From the NCBI RefSeq assembly GCF_000695685.1, contig NZ_JFFR01000013.1, positions 124,001 to 188,000 of the forward strand: 64,000 nucleotides of DNA. Direction: 5' to 3'. A program made the position numbers and the translations under genes. The notes under the pieces are model-generated. The model did no database searches, was not told the origin of the DNA, and was given only the letters and a program-made list of their open reading frames with translations. Below are positions 55,941-64,000 of the stretch, in pieces. Each line of letters starts with the position of its first letter. Position 1 is the stretch's first letter. This DNA is from Vibrio fortis (GTDB lineage: Bacteria; Pseudomonadota; Gammaproteobacteria; Enterobacterales; Vibrionaceae).

Positions 55941-57233
55941 TTACACGGTTTGAGATTGGGCAAGGAGCGCAGACTCTCGAATCTGCTTCTCTTTGAAACT
56001 CGATAATATAAACATCATCAGGTAACCAGAGCACAATGCGATAATGATCGCCACGACATTGTCAGTAAAAGCCGATATCACGTAGAACATAACAACCAGC
56101 GTCGCGATACCTGTTAAGCGAATAAATAGGCTTGTTTTAAAGTGTCCGTTTGCTTTGATGTAAGCCAGTTGGTAGGCGTTTAGCATCATAAAAATGAAGA
56201 AGATAGAGAAGTGGAACAACACAGGTGTTGCGCCCACATACTCAGCAGGAAAAAGCGCTTCAACAAGGTTCGAACCAAACAACAGCATCGTCAAGAAAAA
56301 CGCGCCGCTGACAATAAATGACAACTTAAACACCCATCGACGGATAAGCTGAATCTCAGAGAACTCACCATTTCGAACCTTCACAGACAGTTCAGGCAGA
56401 ACAAAGCGGTAAATTGGGAATACAAATAACATTGTCATGTATGTGAAGACCGGACGCACCACAACCTGAAAATCACCCAATTCATCAACGCTGAAGTAGC
56501 GAATAGTCAGCAACACAGCAATGTAAATCATAAGAATGCTTGCTCCTGCTTCGAGTGTCGCAGTAAAGCTCTTTTTCACATAGCCGTACATGTCTGAATT
56601 AAGCTGTACAGGCTTGATTGGCAGAGTCGATATCTCTTTTCTTCGGCTGATATACATATAGAGCGCTGTTATCAACGAAGATATGGTCAAACCATAGAAC
56701 AGCGCCGTTAACGCACTGAATCCAGCAATATAGTAAGCGAATAGAAACAGAGCCACGTTCAACGCAGGGTCAAGCCAAGTGGTACGGTTAGTAATATCGT
56801 ACAAACGATACATGGCAACTAAATTGGTAAAGTAGAGCTTCAGCCCCAAACCAAAAATAATGCCCACCAACTGTAAGTATTCGACTCCGATATCGAGGCT
56901 GTGCTTGATGTAAGGAATCACCCCACCCCACGTCATTAGGACGACGAAAATAAGGGTAAAGCGGAAAATATTGATAATATCGATATCATTCTTGGTTTGA
57001 GAATAGGTCACGACCATGGACGAGCGGAAGCCCGTCATCAGTATCATGGACAGAGAAATGATATCAACAACAGTATGAAAGAGCGCCAAATCGGCTTTTG
57101 CTACCCAGCCCGCAAGCCATATCTTAAAGGTAAAACCTATCGCAATGCTGATTAATGTTGCCCATATACCGGAAAGAAACGCCTTCTTTACCTTGGTGAC
57201 TGATTGTGAATGCATTTCGAATACTACTGTCAT
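55941..57233 (-). CDS. Polysaccharide flippase-like (MATE/MVF superfamily) membrane protein
   Basis: The roughly 430-residue protein has about twelve spans and resembles Wzx-type oligosaccharide flippases (KAFLSGIWATLISIAIGFTFKIWLAGWVAKADLALFHTVVD at the start). It would move lipid-linked sugars across the inner membrane. No glycosyltransferase is nearby, so the substrate is unknown. ATG 57233 is chosen; an in-frame start 24 codons upstream is possible. Confidence 0.75.
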   Translation of the reverse strand: MTVVFEMHSQSVTKVKKAFLSGIWATLISIAIGFTFKIWLAGWVAKADLALFHTVVDIISLSMILMTGFRSSMVVTYSQTKNDIDIINIFRFTLIFVVLMTWGGVIPYIKHSLDIGVEYLQLVGIIFGLGLKLYFTNLVAMYRLYDITNRTTWLDPALNVALFLFAYYIAGFSALTALFYGLTISSLITALYMYISRRKEISTLPIKPVQLNSDMYGYVKKSFTATLEAGASILMIYIAVLLTIRYFSVDELGDFQVVVRPVFTYMTMLFVFPIYRFVLPELSVKVRNGEFSEIQLIRRWVFKLSFIVSGAFFLTMLLFGSNLVEALFPAEYVGATPVLFHFSIFFIFMMLNAYQLAYIKANGHFKTSLFIRLTGIATLVVMFYVISAFTDNVVAIIIALCSGYLMMFILSSFKEKQIRESALLAQSQTV

Positions 57234-57555
57234 AGGTGAGATTTCCACATAGTATTGAAAGCTATTCTCATTTACAACAAAACTCTGTTTCACCACCCGT
57301 AACATTGGCTATGCAAGAAGCCAGATCAAAAGCATGTGCACTTTCTTAAGAAATTGAAGGAACAATCCGTTTCTAGACAGCGCACACAGCTACATCTCTC
57401 GGCACAAACTCATAACGATTGCTTAGGCACTAAGCTGAATTTATGTCACCTATAGGTTGGACGTGACACTGTCCCTTTAGCATCAAATAATCAAATAGAC
57501 ACTACTCACCCAAAAGTTAAATAAGGAATACAACTTTGGAATGCGCTTCAAACTT

Positions 57556-57580
57556 GTCAATGTTCAGCCTGAACATTCCT
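57556..57580. repeat. Palindromic parS-like site 2
   Basis: GTCAATGTTCAGCCTGAACA then TTCCT has the core TGTTCAGCCTGAACA intact; the right flank differs from the full copies. It lies in the gap 57306-57632, which holds no gene. Confidence 0.7.
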
Positions 57581-57632
57581 TTCTAATGGCGTTTTGATTA
57601 GCAGAAATGCAGCGCCGCTGTACGTGACCGTG

Positions 57633-58031
57633 CTACAGATTTAGGTGGTACTCACGAAACTCTCTTGGTGAATATCCGGTACTTTTTTTGAAGGTGTTCG
57701 AAAAGGTAGACAGACTCTCATAGCCGACATCAGCGCAGGTATCAGTGATCGAGTATCCCTGCTTTAGAAGTTCTTTGGCTTTTGCGATTCGCATATCCCG
57801 CAGGTAGTTTCTTGGCGTCAGACCATACAGTTGTTTAAAAATACGAACATAATGGAATCTAGACATAAAAGCAGCCTGAGCTAAATCATCCAGCTCGAGT
57901 TTTTGAGCATAGTGCTTTTCCATGAACGCTTTAGATTGCCTGATCAGAACATAGTGTCGTTGAGGCGTTGCTATGTCACTGTATAAGCGATCTATCTCTT
58001 GTTCATAGAATGTCTTAGGGATTGATGCCAT
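57633..58031 (-). CDS. AraC-family transcriptional regulator, short form
   Basis: The 132-residue protein is mainly the AraC double helix-turn-helix domain: LDDLAQAAFMSRFHYVRIFKQLYG, then RIAKAKELLKQGYSITDTCADVGYESLSTFSNTFKKSTGYSPREFR. Only about 35 residues precede it, so a sensing domain is nearly absent. It lies 113 bases downstream of the VOC protein gene on the same strand and may act on it. Confidence 0.85.
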   Translation of the reverse strand: MASIPKTFYEQEIDRLYSDIATPQRHYVLIRQSKAFMEKHYAQKLELDDLAQAAFMSRFHYVRIFKQLYGLTPRNYLRDMRIAKAKELLKQGYSITDTCADVGYESLSTFSNTFKKSTGYSPREFREYHLNL

Positions 58032-58144
58032 CGTGACCAAAACCGTCAATTAGGGATAACAGGAAGTCTAGCATGAGATGAAGATAGAAACGTAAGGAGC
58101 GCCACACTTTATGACGCGCCTTCTAGACATAAGTTAGCGATAGA

Positions 58145-58531
58145 CTAAAGCATCTGCATCAGCTGAATGTAGTTCCCGCAAGTGTCATCAAGCACCGCAA
58201 TCATGACATTGCCCGCCTCTCTCGGCTCGATTGAAAACTCAACGCCGAGAGCAATCAGCCTTTCATACTCTTGTTGTACATCGTCCACAGAAAATGATGT
58301 CCATGGTATACCCGCCTCTTTTAGTGCCTGTTGGTAGTGGCGAGCAGGTTCAAATGCCATTGGCTCTAACAGCAACTCGACACCTGCTTGCTCTTGTGGG
58401 GATACCACGGTTAACCACTTGTATTCGCCAAGTGGTACTTCTGTCTTCTTAATAAAACCAAGTACATCAGTATAGAACGCGAGAGCCTTATCTTGATCTT
58501 CAACAGGTACGCTAGTCACAGTTATTTTCAT
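58145..58531 (-). CDS. VOC (glyoxalase/bleomycin-resistance fold) protein
   Basis: The 128-residue protein begins MKITVTSVPVEDQDKALAFY followed by TDVLGF, the standard VOC start. The second beta-alpha-beta unit ends AVLDDTCGNYIQLMQ. The substrate is unknown. AGGAAAG precedes ATG 58531. With the AraC gene it forms a probable two-gene unit. The upstream gap 58532-58948 shows no gene. Confidence 0.85.
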   Translation of the reverse strand: MKITVTSVPVEDQDKALAFYTDVLGFIKKTEVPLGEYKWLTVVSPQEQAGVELLLEPMAFEPARHYQQALKEAGIPWTSFSVDDVQQEYERLIALGVEFSIEPREAGNVMIAVLDDTCGNYIQLMQML

Positions 58532-58948
58532 TGTTGCTTTCCTCAATCATCCGAATAACAACATCTTAGAATACGAGCCTTAGAATTACTTATTCTAGAT
58601 TGCGTTATTTAAAGCGCTATAGTGCTACAAATCTTACAGTATGAACTCTATCTCGGAATATAAAGTGACAATGTCACCAAAGTGAACGTTTACGCTTTCT
58701 AATAAACAAGGTCCTATGACTAGTCACTCACCACGATCAAGCTAGAACGATATTATAGATGGCTTCTGAGGTTTTACCTTTTTAAGCCTATATCAAAAGC
58801 GACATTCTTCACTTGGGAGTTTAGCTCCCCTAGCCCCACCTCAGATATACAGAAATCAAACTCTTGATTCGATGTAAGTGTAGAGGCATCAGCAGTACGT
58901 AACGCTAACTTAGGCACGACGTTCTACAGTGAATTGCGGTTTTATGTT

Positions 58949-58973
58949 GTCAATGTTCAGGCTGAACATTGAC
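58949..58973. repeat. Palindromic parS-like site 3
   Basis: GTCAATGTTCAGGCTGAACA then TTGAC is a full copy, 28 bases downstream of the nnr stop. Confidence 0.75.
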
Positions 58974-59000
58974 AAAAAGAGACACAATCGCAGTCTAAGA

Positions 59001-60509
59001 TTAGTCATCTAGACGATTAATGATATGACGAATAGAGCCCAATACGTCGGATGCCATCATACCGACTTGTCCATACGTATTGGCATTGTGATCCGCAGCC
59101 ATACTGTGAATGACACTACCTAGTATTGCTGCATCAATAGGTTGATACCCTTGTGCTAAGAGTGACGAGATGAGGCCAGCAAGTACATCCCCCATCCCAC
59201 CAGTCGCCATCCCAGCATTACCTGCGTGGCATACTACCGTTTTGTGGCCATCACTAATTAAGGTTCCCGCCCCTTTAAGTACAGTGACACATCGATATTT
59301 TTGACATAGTTTTTTAATAGAGAGATAGCGATCGGCTTCAACTTCTTTGACACTGCAATTGAGCAACATTGCCGCTTCACCAGGATGAGGCGTAATAACT
59401 GTATTCTCTATCGGACGGGCATCTAGGTCATCTTGCGCTAACCAATATAAGCCATCCGCATCTATCACTTTAGGCACATCATAAGCTCGACTCATAACCG
59501 CTTCATATGCATTTTTACCCCAATCGAGTCTGCTTAAACCGACACCCACACAGATACTCGTGCACCATTCAAGTCGTTCTGATAGTTGCTCGACATCTGA
59601 CACCATAGCTTCAGGTAACAAAGAACGCATAGGGAGGCAGCTAGATTTATGGACAATAGAGGCCAGCAGCCCCGTCCCGGAACGCAATGAAGCTGCAGCG
59701 GCGAGATACGCTGCACCACTCATGCCGTCACCGCCGCCCACAACCAATAAACGCCCGTGGTTACCTTTATGTGAGTCTTGAGCTCTCACTTTCAATCTAT
59801 CTAGCCATCTCGAACTCGTGAGCAAAGCATCTGGTTCATTATGATCAGCAAAAGCTCTATCTATGCTTAACCCTGCAAACAACAACTCCCCAACATGACT
59901 TCGAGCTTGAGCAGTAACCAAGCCTCTTTTGAGGGCAATAAAGGTGACAGTCGCCGTTGCCTCAACCGCCGTTCCAAGCTGTCTACCGGTGTCGCTATCT
60001 AGCCCCGATGGAACATCGATTGAGATAATAGGGCACTTAGACTTGTTTAATGTGGTAATGACAGACTCGGCAGACTCCCTGAGTTTGCCAGTAATCCCTG
60101 TCCCCAAAATCCCATCGACAATGAGATCGATACAATCGTCTACTTCAGCGCTTGGTTCCTGCACTTTGCCGCCAGCAGATAGAAAGAGTTGCTCTGCAGA
60201 CTTCGCATCTCCACTTATCTTTTGAGATGAACCGACTTGCCATAAGGTCACCTTGTATCCCGACATCAATGCTAGTCTTGCAATAACATAGCCATCACCG
60301 CCATTGTTACCAGTTCCAGTAGCCACTAAGACATGGCGACAATGCTCATACCTTTGCTGAATGAAAGAAAATACTGACTCTCCAGCTCGCTCCATCAATT
60401 CGTGCATTGGAATATCGAGAAGTTCTGCGACTCGTTTTTCTCCCTGCCTTACCGTATCAGACAAGTACAGCTCTTTAGGTAATTCTGGTATTGCCAAGCT
60501 TGTAAACAT
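59001..60509 (-). CDS. nnr: Bifunctional NAD(P)HX epimerase/dehydratase
   Basis: The 502-residue fusion repairs hydrated NAD(P)H. Residues about 1-215 form the YjeF_N epimerase (NNGGDGYVIARLAL; ISIDVPSGLDSDTG). Residues about 230-500 form the ADP-dependent dehydratase kinase-like domain, with TPHPGEAAMLL, the KGAGTLISD region and GNAGMATGGMGDVLAGLI. This is the usual length and domain order of the E. coli YjeF protein. TGAGG precedes ATG 60509. No tsaE or amiB neighbours, unlike many chromosomal copies, so it might be a second copy. Confidence 0.93.
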   Translation of the reverse strand: MFTSLAIPELPKELYLSDTVRQGEKRVAELLDIPMHELMERAGESVFSFIQQRYEHCRHVLVATGTGNNGGDGYVIARLALMSGYKVTLWQVGSSQKISGDAKSAEQLFLSAGGKVQEPSAEVDDCIDLIVDGILGTGITGKLRESAESVITTLNKSKCPIISIDVPSGLDSDTGRQLGTAVEATATVTFIALKRGLVTAQARSHVGELLFAGLSIDRAFADHNEPDALLTSSRWLDRLKVRAQDSHKGNHGRLLVVGGGDGMSGAAYLAAAASLRSGTGLLASIVHKSSCLPMRSLLPEAMVSDVEQLSERLEWCTSICVGVGLSRLDWGKNAYEAVMSRAYDVPKVIDADGLYWLAQDDLDARPIENTVITPHPGEAAMLLNCSVKEVEADRYLSIKKLCQKYRCVTVLKGAGTLISDGHKTVVCHAGNAGMATGGMGDVLAGLISSLLAQGYQPIDAAILGSVIHSMAADHNANTYGQVGMMASDVLGSIRHIINRLDD

Positions 60510-60639
60510 GAGAGGCCTCAAAGACTAATGTTTGGTTCTACTTATTGAAAAGCATATAACATTGTTTATTGGTTTGATGTGTCCCGGCGAGCAACATCTG
60601 GTACAAAAACTATTTATACAAAGAAACAACAATAAACGT

Positions 60640-60664
60640 GTCAGTGTTCAGGCTGAACATTGAC
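60640..60664. repeat. Palindromic parS-like site 4
   Basis: GTCAGTGTTCAGGCTGAACA then TTGAC has one change in the left arm. Confidence 0.75.
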
Positions 60665-60852
60665 AACATCTCAAGCCGAAAATCTTTCATCCAGTCGCGA
60701 TAGGTAGTGGTAGTAATACTAAACAACCTCCGCTTACTCTTTATATTGATATAGGGCTAAATGTTGACAACGAATCCCTGTTCTTTAAGTCTTCAAAGGC
60801 AGTAAGCAATAGAGTAGGGAAGGCTAACAAGGTTTGAGGACAAGTAACATTA

Positions 60853-60877
60853 CCTTATGTTCAGGCTGAACATTGAC
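60853..60877. repeat. Palindromic parS-like site 5
   Basis: ATGTTCAGGCTGAACATTGAC matches from the fifth base on; the left four bases differ. Confidence 0.72.
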
Positions 60878-60911
60878 AAAAAAACTCCTCATAGGGGAGG
60901 TAGATGGGGTA

Positions 60912-60928
60912 GGTTACTAAATGGTAAC
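60912..60928 (+). promoter_or_regulatory. Putative HxlR operator before the peroxiredoxin gene
   Basis: GGTTACTAAATGGTAAC contains GGTTACTAAA as in the other operators, and an inverted pair GTTAC/GTAAC. It lies 75 bases before the peroxiredoxin start. The promoter architecture differs from the three matched modules. Confidence 0.5.
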
Positions 60929-61002
60929 TGCTTGTCACTAAAGGAGATCACTTCTATATTTGAAATGGTTTAAGAATCCAATTTCAATAAAAAGGGAACC
61001 AG

Positions 61003-61542
61003 ATGGGACACTCAAGCAAACTCAAGGCCGGGGATTCATTTCCTACAATTAATGCAACCTTACTCGACGGAACAAATGTCACCTTAGGTGAGCCAAAGTC
61101 AGGGATGACATGGCAAGCTGTATTCGTTTATAGGGGCAAGCACTGTCCATTATGTACAAAATACCTCAATGAGATTGAAAGCTATAAACAAGCCTTCAAT
61201 GATGCTGGTGTCGATATTCTTGCAGTCTCAGCAGACGCAAAACATCAGGCAGAAGAACAATTAGAGAAACTCGACATCTCTTTCCCAATTGCGTACGGAC
61301 TCACCGAAGAACAAATGAAAGCACTCGGCGTCTACATTTCTCTCCCACGTTCAGAACAAGAAACCGATCATAACTTTGCAGAACCAGGATTGTTCGTCGT
61401 TAATGAAAAAGGGGAGTTACACGTCGTTGATATCTCAAATAACCCTTTCGTACGTCCAGAACTGGGGGCGTTAACGCGCGGATTAGCTTGGATACGAGAT
61501 CCCAATAACCATTACCCAATTCGCGGCACACTAGATTATTAA
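61003..61542 (+). CDS. Peroxiredoxin/thioredoxin-fold AhpC-TSA family protein
   Basis: The 179-residue protein has the AhpC/TSA fold with a CPLC motif (Cys48, Cys51) after the first strand VFVYRGKHCPLC, giving an adjacent-Cys redox pair. It lacks a signal peptide, so it is cytoplasmic. AAGGG precedes the ATG. It is convergent with the HxlR gene. A decayed copy lies at 23971-24480. Probable role: peroxide or electrophile reduction. Confidence 0.85.
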   Translation: MGHSSKLKAGDSFPTINATLLDGTNVTLGEPKSGMTWQAVFVYRGKHCPLCTKYLNEIESYKQAFNDAGVDILAVSADAKHQAEEQLEKLDISFPIAYGLTEEQMKALGVYISLPRSEQETDHNFAEPGLFVVNEKGELHVVDISNNPFVRPELGALTRGLAWIRDPNNHYPIRGTLDY

Positions 61543-61558
61543 CCTAGAGTTGAAGTAA

Positions 61559-61600
61559 AAAAGCCAGCTAAGTGAGTAAATTAAGCTGGCTTTTATTTAT
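61559..61600. terminator. Bidirectional terminator
   Basis: The arms AAAAGCCAGCT and AGCTGGCTTTT pair around a central AT-rich loop with A/T flanks, between convergent peroxiredoxin and HxlR genes. Confidence 0.85.
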
Positions 61601-61617
61601 CTAAAGTAAAATACAAA

Positions 61618-61983
61618 TTACTTAATTTGTATGTTGTGGTCTTCCGACCATACACGTAACTCTTCAAGGATACCCAACGCTGTTGAGCCAAACTCGGTCA
61701 GTTCATAGCTCACCGCAATAGGGCGGTCACTGATTACTTTACGAATAATCATGCCCTCAGATTCAAGCTCTTTCAATCGTTGGTCAATCATCTTCTTGCT
61801 CGCGCCACCCAGCATTCTCGCTAAATCATTGAAACGGACAGGACCATCTTTTAAGTGATAGATAATGGAGCCTTTCCACTTACCACCAATTAAACGCATG
61901 CCTTTTTCTATAGCACACGGTTCCGTGCAGACATTAGCAACCGTTTTACGACCTTTAGTATCTATAGTGATGGAGCTTTGCAT
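61618..61983 (-). CDS. HxlR-family redox/electrophile-sensing regulator
   Basis: The 121-residue winged-helix protein has the HxlR pattern MRLIGGKWKGSIIYHL, DLARMLGGASKKMIDQRLKELE and ISDRPIAVSYELTEFG. Cys19 and Cys23 in CTEPC precede the DNA-binding domain, where HxlR proteins such as YodB, HypR and QorR carry their thiol sensor. It lies between the peroxiredoxin and mdaB2 genes, so it is the likely reader of the conserved GGTTACTAAAAGTA operators here and at 26.6 kb. The Cys arrangement suggests thiol-based derepression by quinones or aldehydes. Confidence 0.88.
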   Translation of the reverse strand: MQSSITIDTKGRKTVANVCTEPCAIEKGMRLIGGKWKGSIIYHLKDGPVRFNDLARMLGGASKKMIDQRLKELESEGMIIRKVISDRPIAVSYELTEFGSTALGILEELRVWSEDHNIQIK

Positions 61984-62151
61984 AATGAATACCCCGATAA
62001 ACTTCTACATTAATTACAAACTGTGCTTAGTATACAGCAAGTCCATACTGCACGCTTTTTCAATATTACCTATTAGTTATGAAAGCAACCAATCGAAGGC
62101 CTTTTCACGCTAATAGTAAAAATCTTAAACCTACGCGTAACCAATACAGAC

Positions 62152-62736
62152 TTAAAAGTGCGCCATAATATGAGTTTCAAAGCGTTCGAAGTCACGTTCA
62201 ATATCCGCATTTTTCATTACATCGAAACAAGAAAAAGTTGGAAGAGAAGTCATGCCAAAGAAACGAAAGTTTGCATGCATGTGGAACATAAGATCATCAA
62301 CACCTTTACCTTGGAATAAATATTCGTTGTCATCATCAAACGATTCTTCAGGAGCATTGAATGTCAGTGATAGCATGTACTTTATTCCAGTTTGAGTACC
62401 ACCTGTACCATAATTTTTCTTAGGATCGCTTTCACTACGACCATCGAATGCACAAAGAGAGCCCCCCATACCTGCAGTAAATACATCATCCATATACTTT
62501 TTAAATGACCATGGTACAGACATCCAATTGACAGGAGATTGGATAATCACTCTGTCGGCCCATGCAAAATGTCCAAGCTGTTCCTCAACATCAATCTCAT
62601 CTTGCATAGAAACCGTGCGAACCTCATAGCCTTTACTCTGTAAAAGTGTTTGAGCTTTATCAACTAGACTCGCATTCAAACGACCTGGAGAATAAGGAGA
62701 AACTTCGTGTGCGTTAATAATCAGTACATTAGTCAT
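62152..62736 (-). CDS. NAD(P)H:quinone oxidoreductase, MdaB-like (copy 2)
   Basis: The 194-residue flavodoxin-fold protein is a close paralogue of the one at 25943, with the same landmarks ([41 protein letters not shown] and [21 protein letters not shown]). It reduces quinones by two electrons. AAGG lies eight bases before ATG 62736. It is transcribed alone and divergent from the origin region, 170 bases upstream of the HxlR start on the same strand. Confidence 0.88.
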   Translation of the reverse strand: MTNVLIINAHEVSPYSPGRLNASLVDKAQTLLQSKGYEVRTVSMQDEIDVEEQLGHFAWADRVIIQSPVNWMSVPWSFKKYMDDVFTAGMGGSLCAFDGRSESDPKKNYGTGGTQTGIKYMLSLTFNAPEESFDDDNEYLFQGKGVDDLMFHMHANFRFFGMTSLPTFSCFDVMKNADIERDFERFETHIMAHF

Positions 62737-62794
62737 TTTCATTACCTTTAACTATCGTAAATAAAATAGGAGAGGGGAGTTCCCATCCGATAGT

Positions 62795-62847
62795 GGTTTA
62801 TTATGGTAACCTGAAAACAACTTTCAATTAGTATACTTTTAGTAACC
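62795..62847 (-). promoter_or_regulatory. Operator-promoter module for mdaB2
   Basis: Read towards mdaB2: GGTTACTAAAAGTA, then TTGAAA, a 16-base spacer and CATAAT inside GGTTACCATAATAAACC. Both blocks and their 22-base gap match the modules at 26589 and 26736. Confidence 0.7.
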
Positions 62848-62944
62848 TAGTTAAATATCTAACAAATCATTGATAAATCAGGAAAAAATTATTTTTCTGA
62901 TCATTAGTCATTCAATCAAATATGGTTACATTGCTCGAAACAGT

Positions 62945-62969
62945 GTCAATGTTCACTTTGAACACTGAA
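62945..62969. repeat. Palindromic parS-like site 6 (degenerate)
   Basis: GTCAATGTTCACTTTGAACA then CTGAA keeps the outer arms but has three changes in the centre. Confidence 0.5.
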
Positions 62970-63218
62970 TTTAATAACAATGAGGATACTACGAATAATA
63001 CGAGATAGTTAAAATGTTACGTCGTAACGCACTGGTGAGGTTTGATGATAAAAATAAACTACTTACTGAAAAAACGATCTCAATTTATATGATCACTAAT
63101 AGGAAAGAACAAAACTAATCGTTCCTTAGGTGGATTATTAATGAAAGCAATTAACTAAAACTCTTTAGAAACATCTATATTATGATCTTTATACTGAACA
63201 CAATATCATCAATAATCG

Positions 63219-63243
63219 GTCAATGTTCAGCCTGAACATTGAC
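63219..63243. repeat. Palindromic parS-like site 7
   Basis: GTCAATGTTCAGCCTGAACA then TTGAC is a full copy within the GATC-rich right end. Confidence 0.75.
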
Positions 63244-63419
63244 AAAAAATTAACATACCAAAGTACTTACTACTTGAGTTACTTATGATCAATTGGTAAC
63301 AGTGTAACGAATATGATTTTGATCTTAACTTTACGATCGAAACATCATGAAGGTTCTACAATACCTTCTTCTAATCATATCAACTTCGTTAAATGTTTAT
63401 ATCTAAGAGGCAAGGGATA

Positions 63420-63665
63420 ATGACATTTAACGATCTTAAATTTTTAACTCCATTTAGTTTATTGAAACAAAAATTCAACCAATCGCTTAAAGCTTAAATA
63501 ACAAGCAAAAAGAGCGTTAAACAACTGAAGTTTGTCGATAAACTCAACAGCTCATTGCAAAACTCTCTTGAGTTTTGTGATGAGATTTTGAGTCACCGAC
63601 AGAACCTAAGTGAAGTTGGTAATTTTTTAAAACTAGATCCTAAAGGTTCTAGTTTCTTAGTATAA
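63420..63665 (+). pseudogene. 82-codon frame with one in-frame stop in the origin region
   Basis: Starting at ATG 63420 (MTFNDLKFLTPFSLLKQKF), the frame meets TAA at 63495-63497 and then stays open for 55 more codons (KSVKQLKFVDKLNSSLQNSL, LEFCDEILSHRQNLSEVGNF) to a stop at 63663-63665. It could be a relic of a small gene, or chance in AT-rich DNA. It overlaps a degenerate iteron at 63423. Confidence 0.35.
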
Positions 63666-63679
63666 CGCTTTAAGTAACG

Positions 63680-63969
63680 ACATTTACCGATTAAACGTAG
63701 ATATTAACCGATTAGATATAAATATTTACCGATTATCTAATGACATTAGACGATTTCGTATATAAACATTTGCCGATCTAGATTGTTTTAATATCAACAT
63801 TAACCGATCACCTATGGAGTAAGATCTTAATTTGTTGAAGCTCAATGATCTTCAGGCGATCCAAGCACACAAAGTAACCACAATACGTCTCATAAGGGAA
63901 GAGATCGGTAAATGAAGATCAACCTATAAGAACTAAACATTTACCGAATCAACTAAACATCTACCGATG
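63680..63969 (+). other. Putative replication origin with iterons
   Basis: A 13-base motif, consensus ACATTTACCGATY, is repeated at 63680, 63701, 63722 and 63743 with exact 21-base steps, then at 63766 and 63797. Reversed and direct copies follow at 63903, 63937 and 63957. A degenerate copy lies at 63423. The 21-base period puts the motifs on one helical face, as in iteron origins of plasmids and chromids. GATC sites are frequent: about 17 by my count between 62900 and 64000. The initiator gene is presumably beyond the right edge. 62743-64000 has no credible intact gene. Confidence 0.65.
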
Positions 63970-64000
63970 TTTATAGGGGGTTATTGTGATCTACTATCAA

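Noticed and set aside
63680..63969. CRISPR array
   Set aside because: The repeats are 13 bases with 7-10 base spacers and vary in sequence; this is an iteron pattern, and no cas genes are present.
1..64000. tRNA or rRNA genes, intact transposases, integrase
   Set aside because: None was recognised on either strand by reading; a covariance or profile search was not possible here.

Overview
The window looks like Vibrio (Vibrionaceae) DNA from a secondary replicon, a chromid or megaplasmid, read into its origin region. Four things suggest Vibrio: moderate-low GC, a Vibrio-type integron attC site at 50.6 kb, PHA, D-amino-acid and DMSP catabolic genes typical of marine gamma-proteobacteria, and five LysR regulators. 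Two things suggest a secondary replicon. One is a plasmid-type parA-parB pair (46.1-48.4 kb) with seven copies of one palindrome scattered from inside parB to 63.2 kb. The other is a GATC-rich, gene-poor right end carrying iterons spaced 21 bp apart. The ParA N-terminus does not resemble ParA2 of V. cholerae chromosome II as I remember it, and the V. cholerae parS2 motif was not seen, so the replicon may not be a canonical Vibrio chromosome II. This rests on memory and inspection only. Layout, left part: phaP-phaC-phaJ polyhydroxyalkanoate genes behind an FNR-like box (0.2-2.9 kb); gltS glutamate/Na+ symporter preceded by an unannotated 26-residue membrane ORF (3.1-4.5 kb); an RND efflux pair (5-9.1 kb); outer-membrane proteins and a LysR regulator (9.4-12.8 kb); small unknown genes and one of two copies of a 194-bp dispersed repeat (13-14.5 kb). 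From 14.7 to 23.4 kb lie an aspartase/fumarase-family lyase, an aldehyde dehydrogenase, a LysR regulator, an aldo/keto reductase, then dddP (DMSP lyase, all known metal and catalytic residues at matching positions) and a BCCT transporter. From 23.6 to 28.9 kb lies an electrophile/quinone-stress block: FrnE-like DsbA, AhpD-like protein, MdaB quinone reductase, LtrA and a K+ channel, beside a decayed inverted copy of the peroxiredoxin-mdaB locus found intact at 61-62.7 kb. From 29.1 to 36 kb is an omega-aminotransferase, mmsA and TRAP transporter operon with a divergent LysR. The middle part (36-48.4 kb) holds an ATPase, an acetyltransferase and a membrane protein ending in an attC-like site, then dsdC-dsdA (D-serine), a diguanylate cyclase, and a LysR-DUF1611-epimerase trio matching dgcR-dgcN-dgcA (D-glutamate), then parA-parB. 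From 49 to 52.3 kb is a cassette-like zone with no integrase: unknown small proteins, NUDIX, GNAT, one good attC, and decayed genes. It separates a DUF2805 gene from a cryptochrome/photolyase-like gene that are often neighbours elsewhere. From 54.8 kb come a YdjM-like protein, a flippase-like protein, AraC, a VOC protein, nnrE-nnrD, peroxiredoxin, an HxlR regulator and a second mdaB. The last 1.26 kb is the putative origin. How the genes may work together: the catabolic blocks feed acetyl-CoA and pyruvate (DMSP, beta-alanine-like amino acids, D-Ser, D-Glu) and PHA can store the surplus. The HxlR regulator probably controls three promoters of identical architecture 36 kb apart. parAB, the palindromes and the iterons form the maintenance module.
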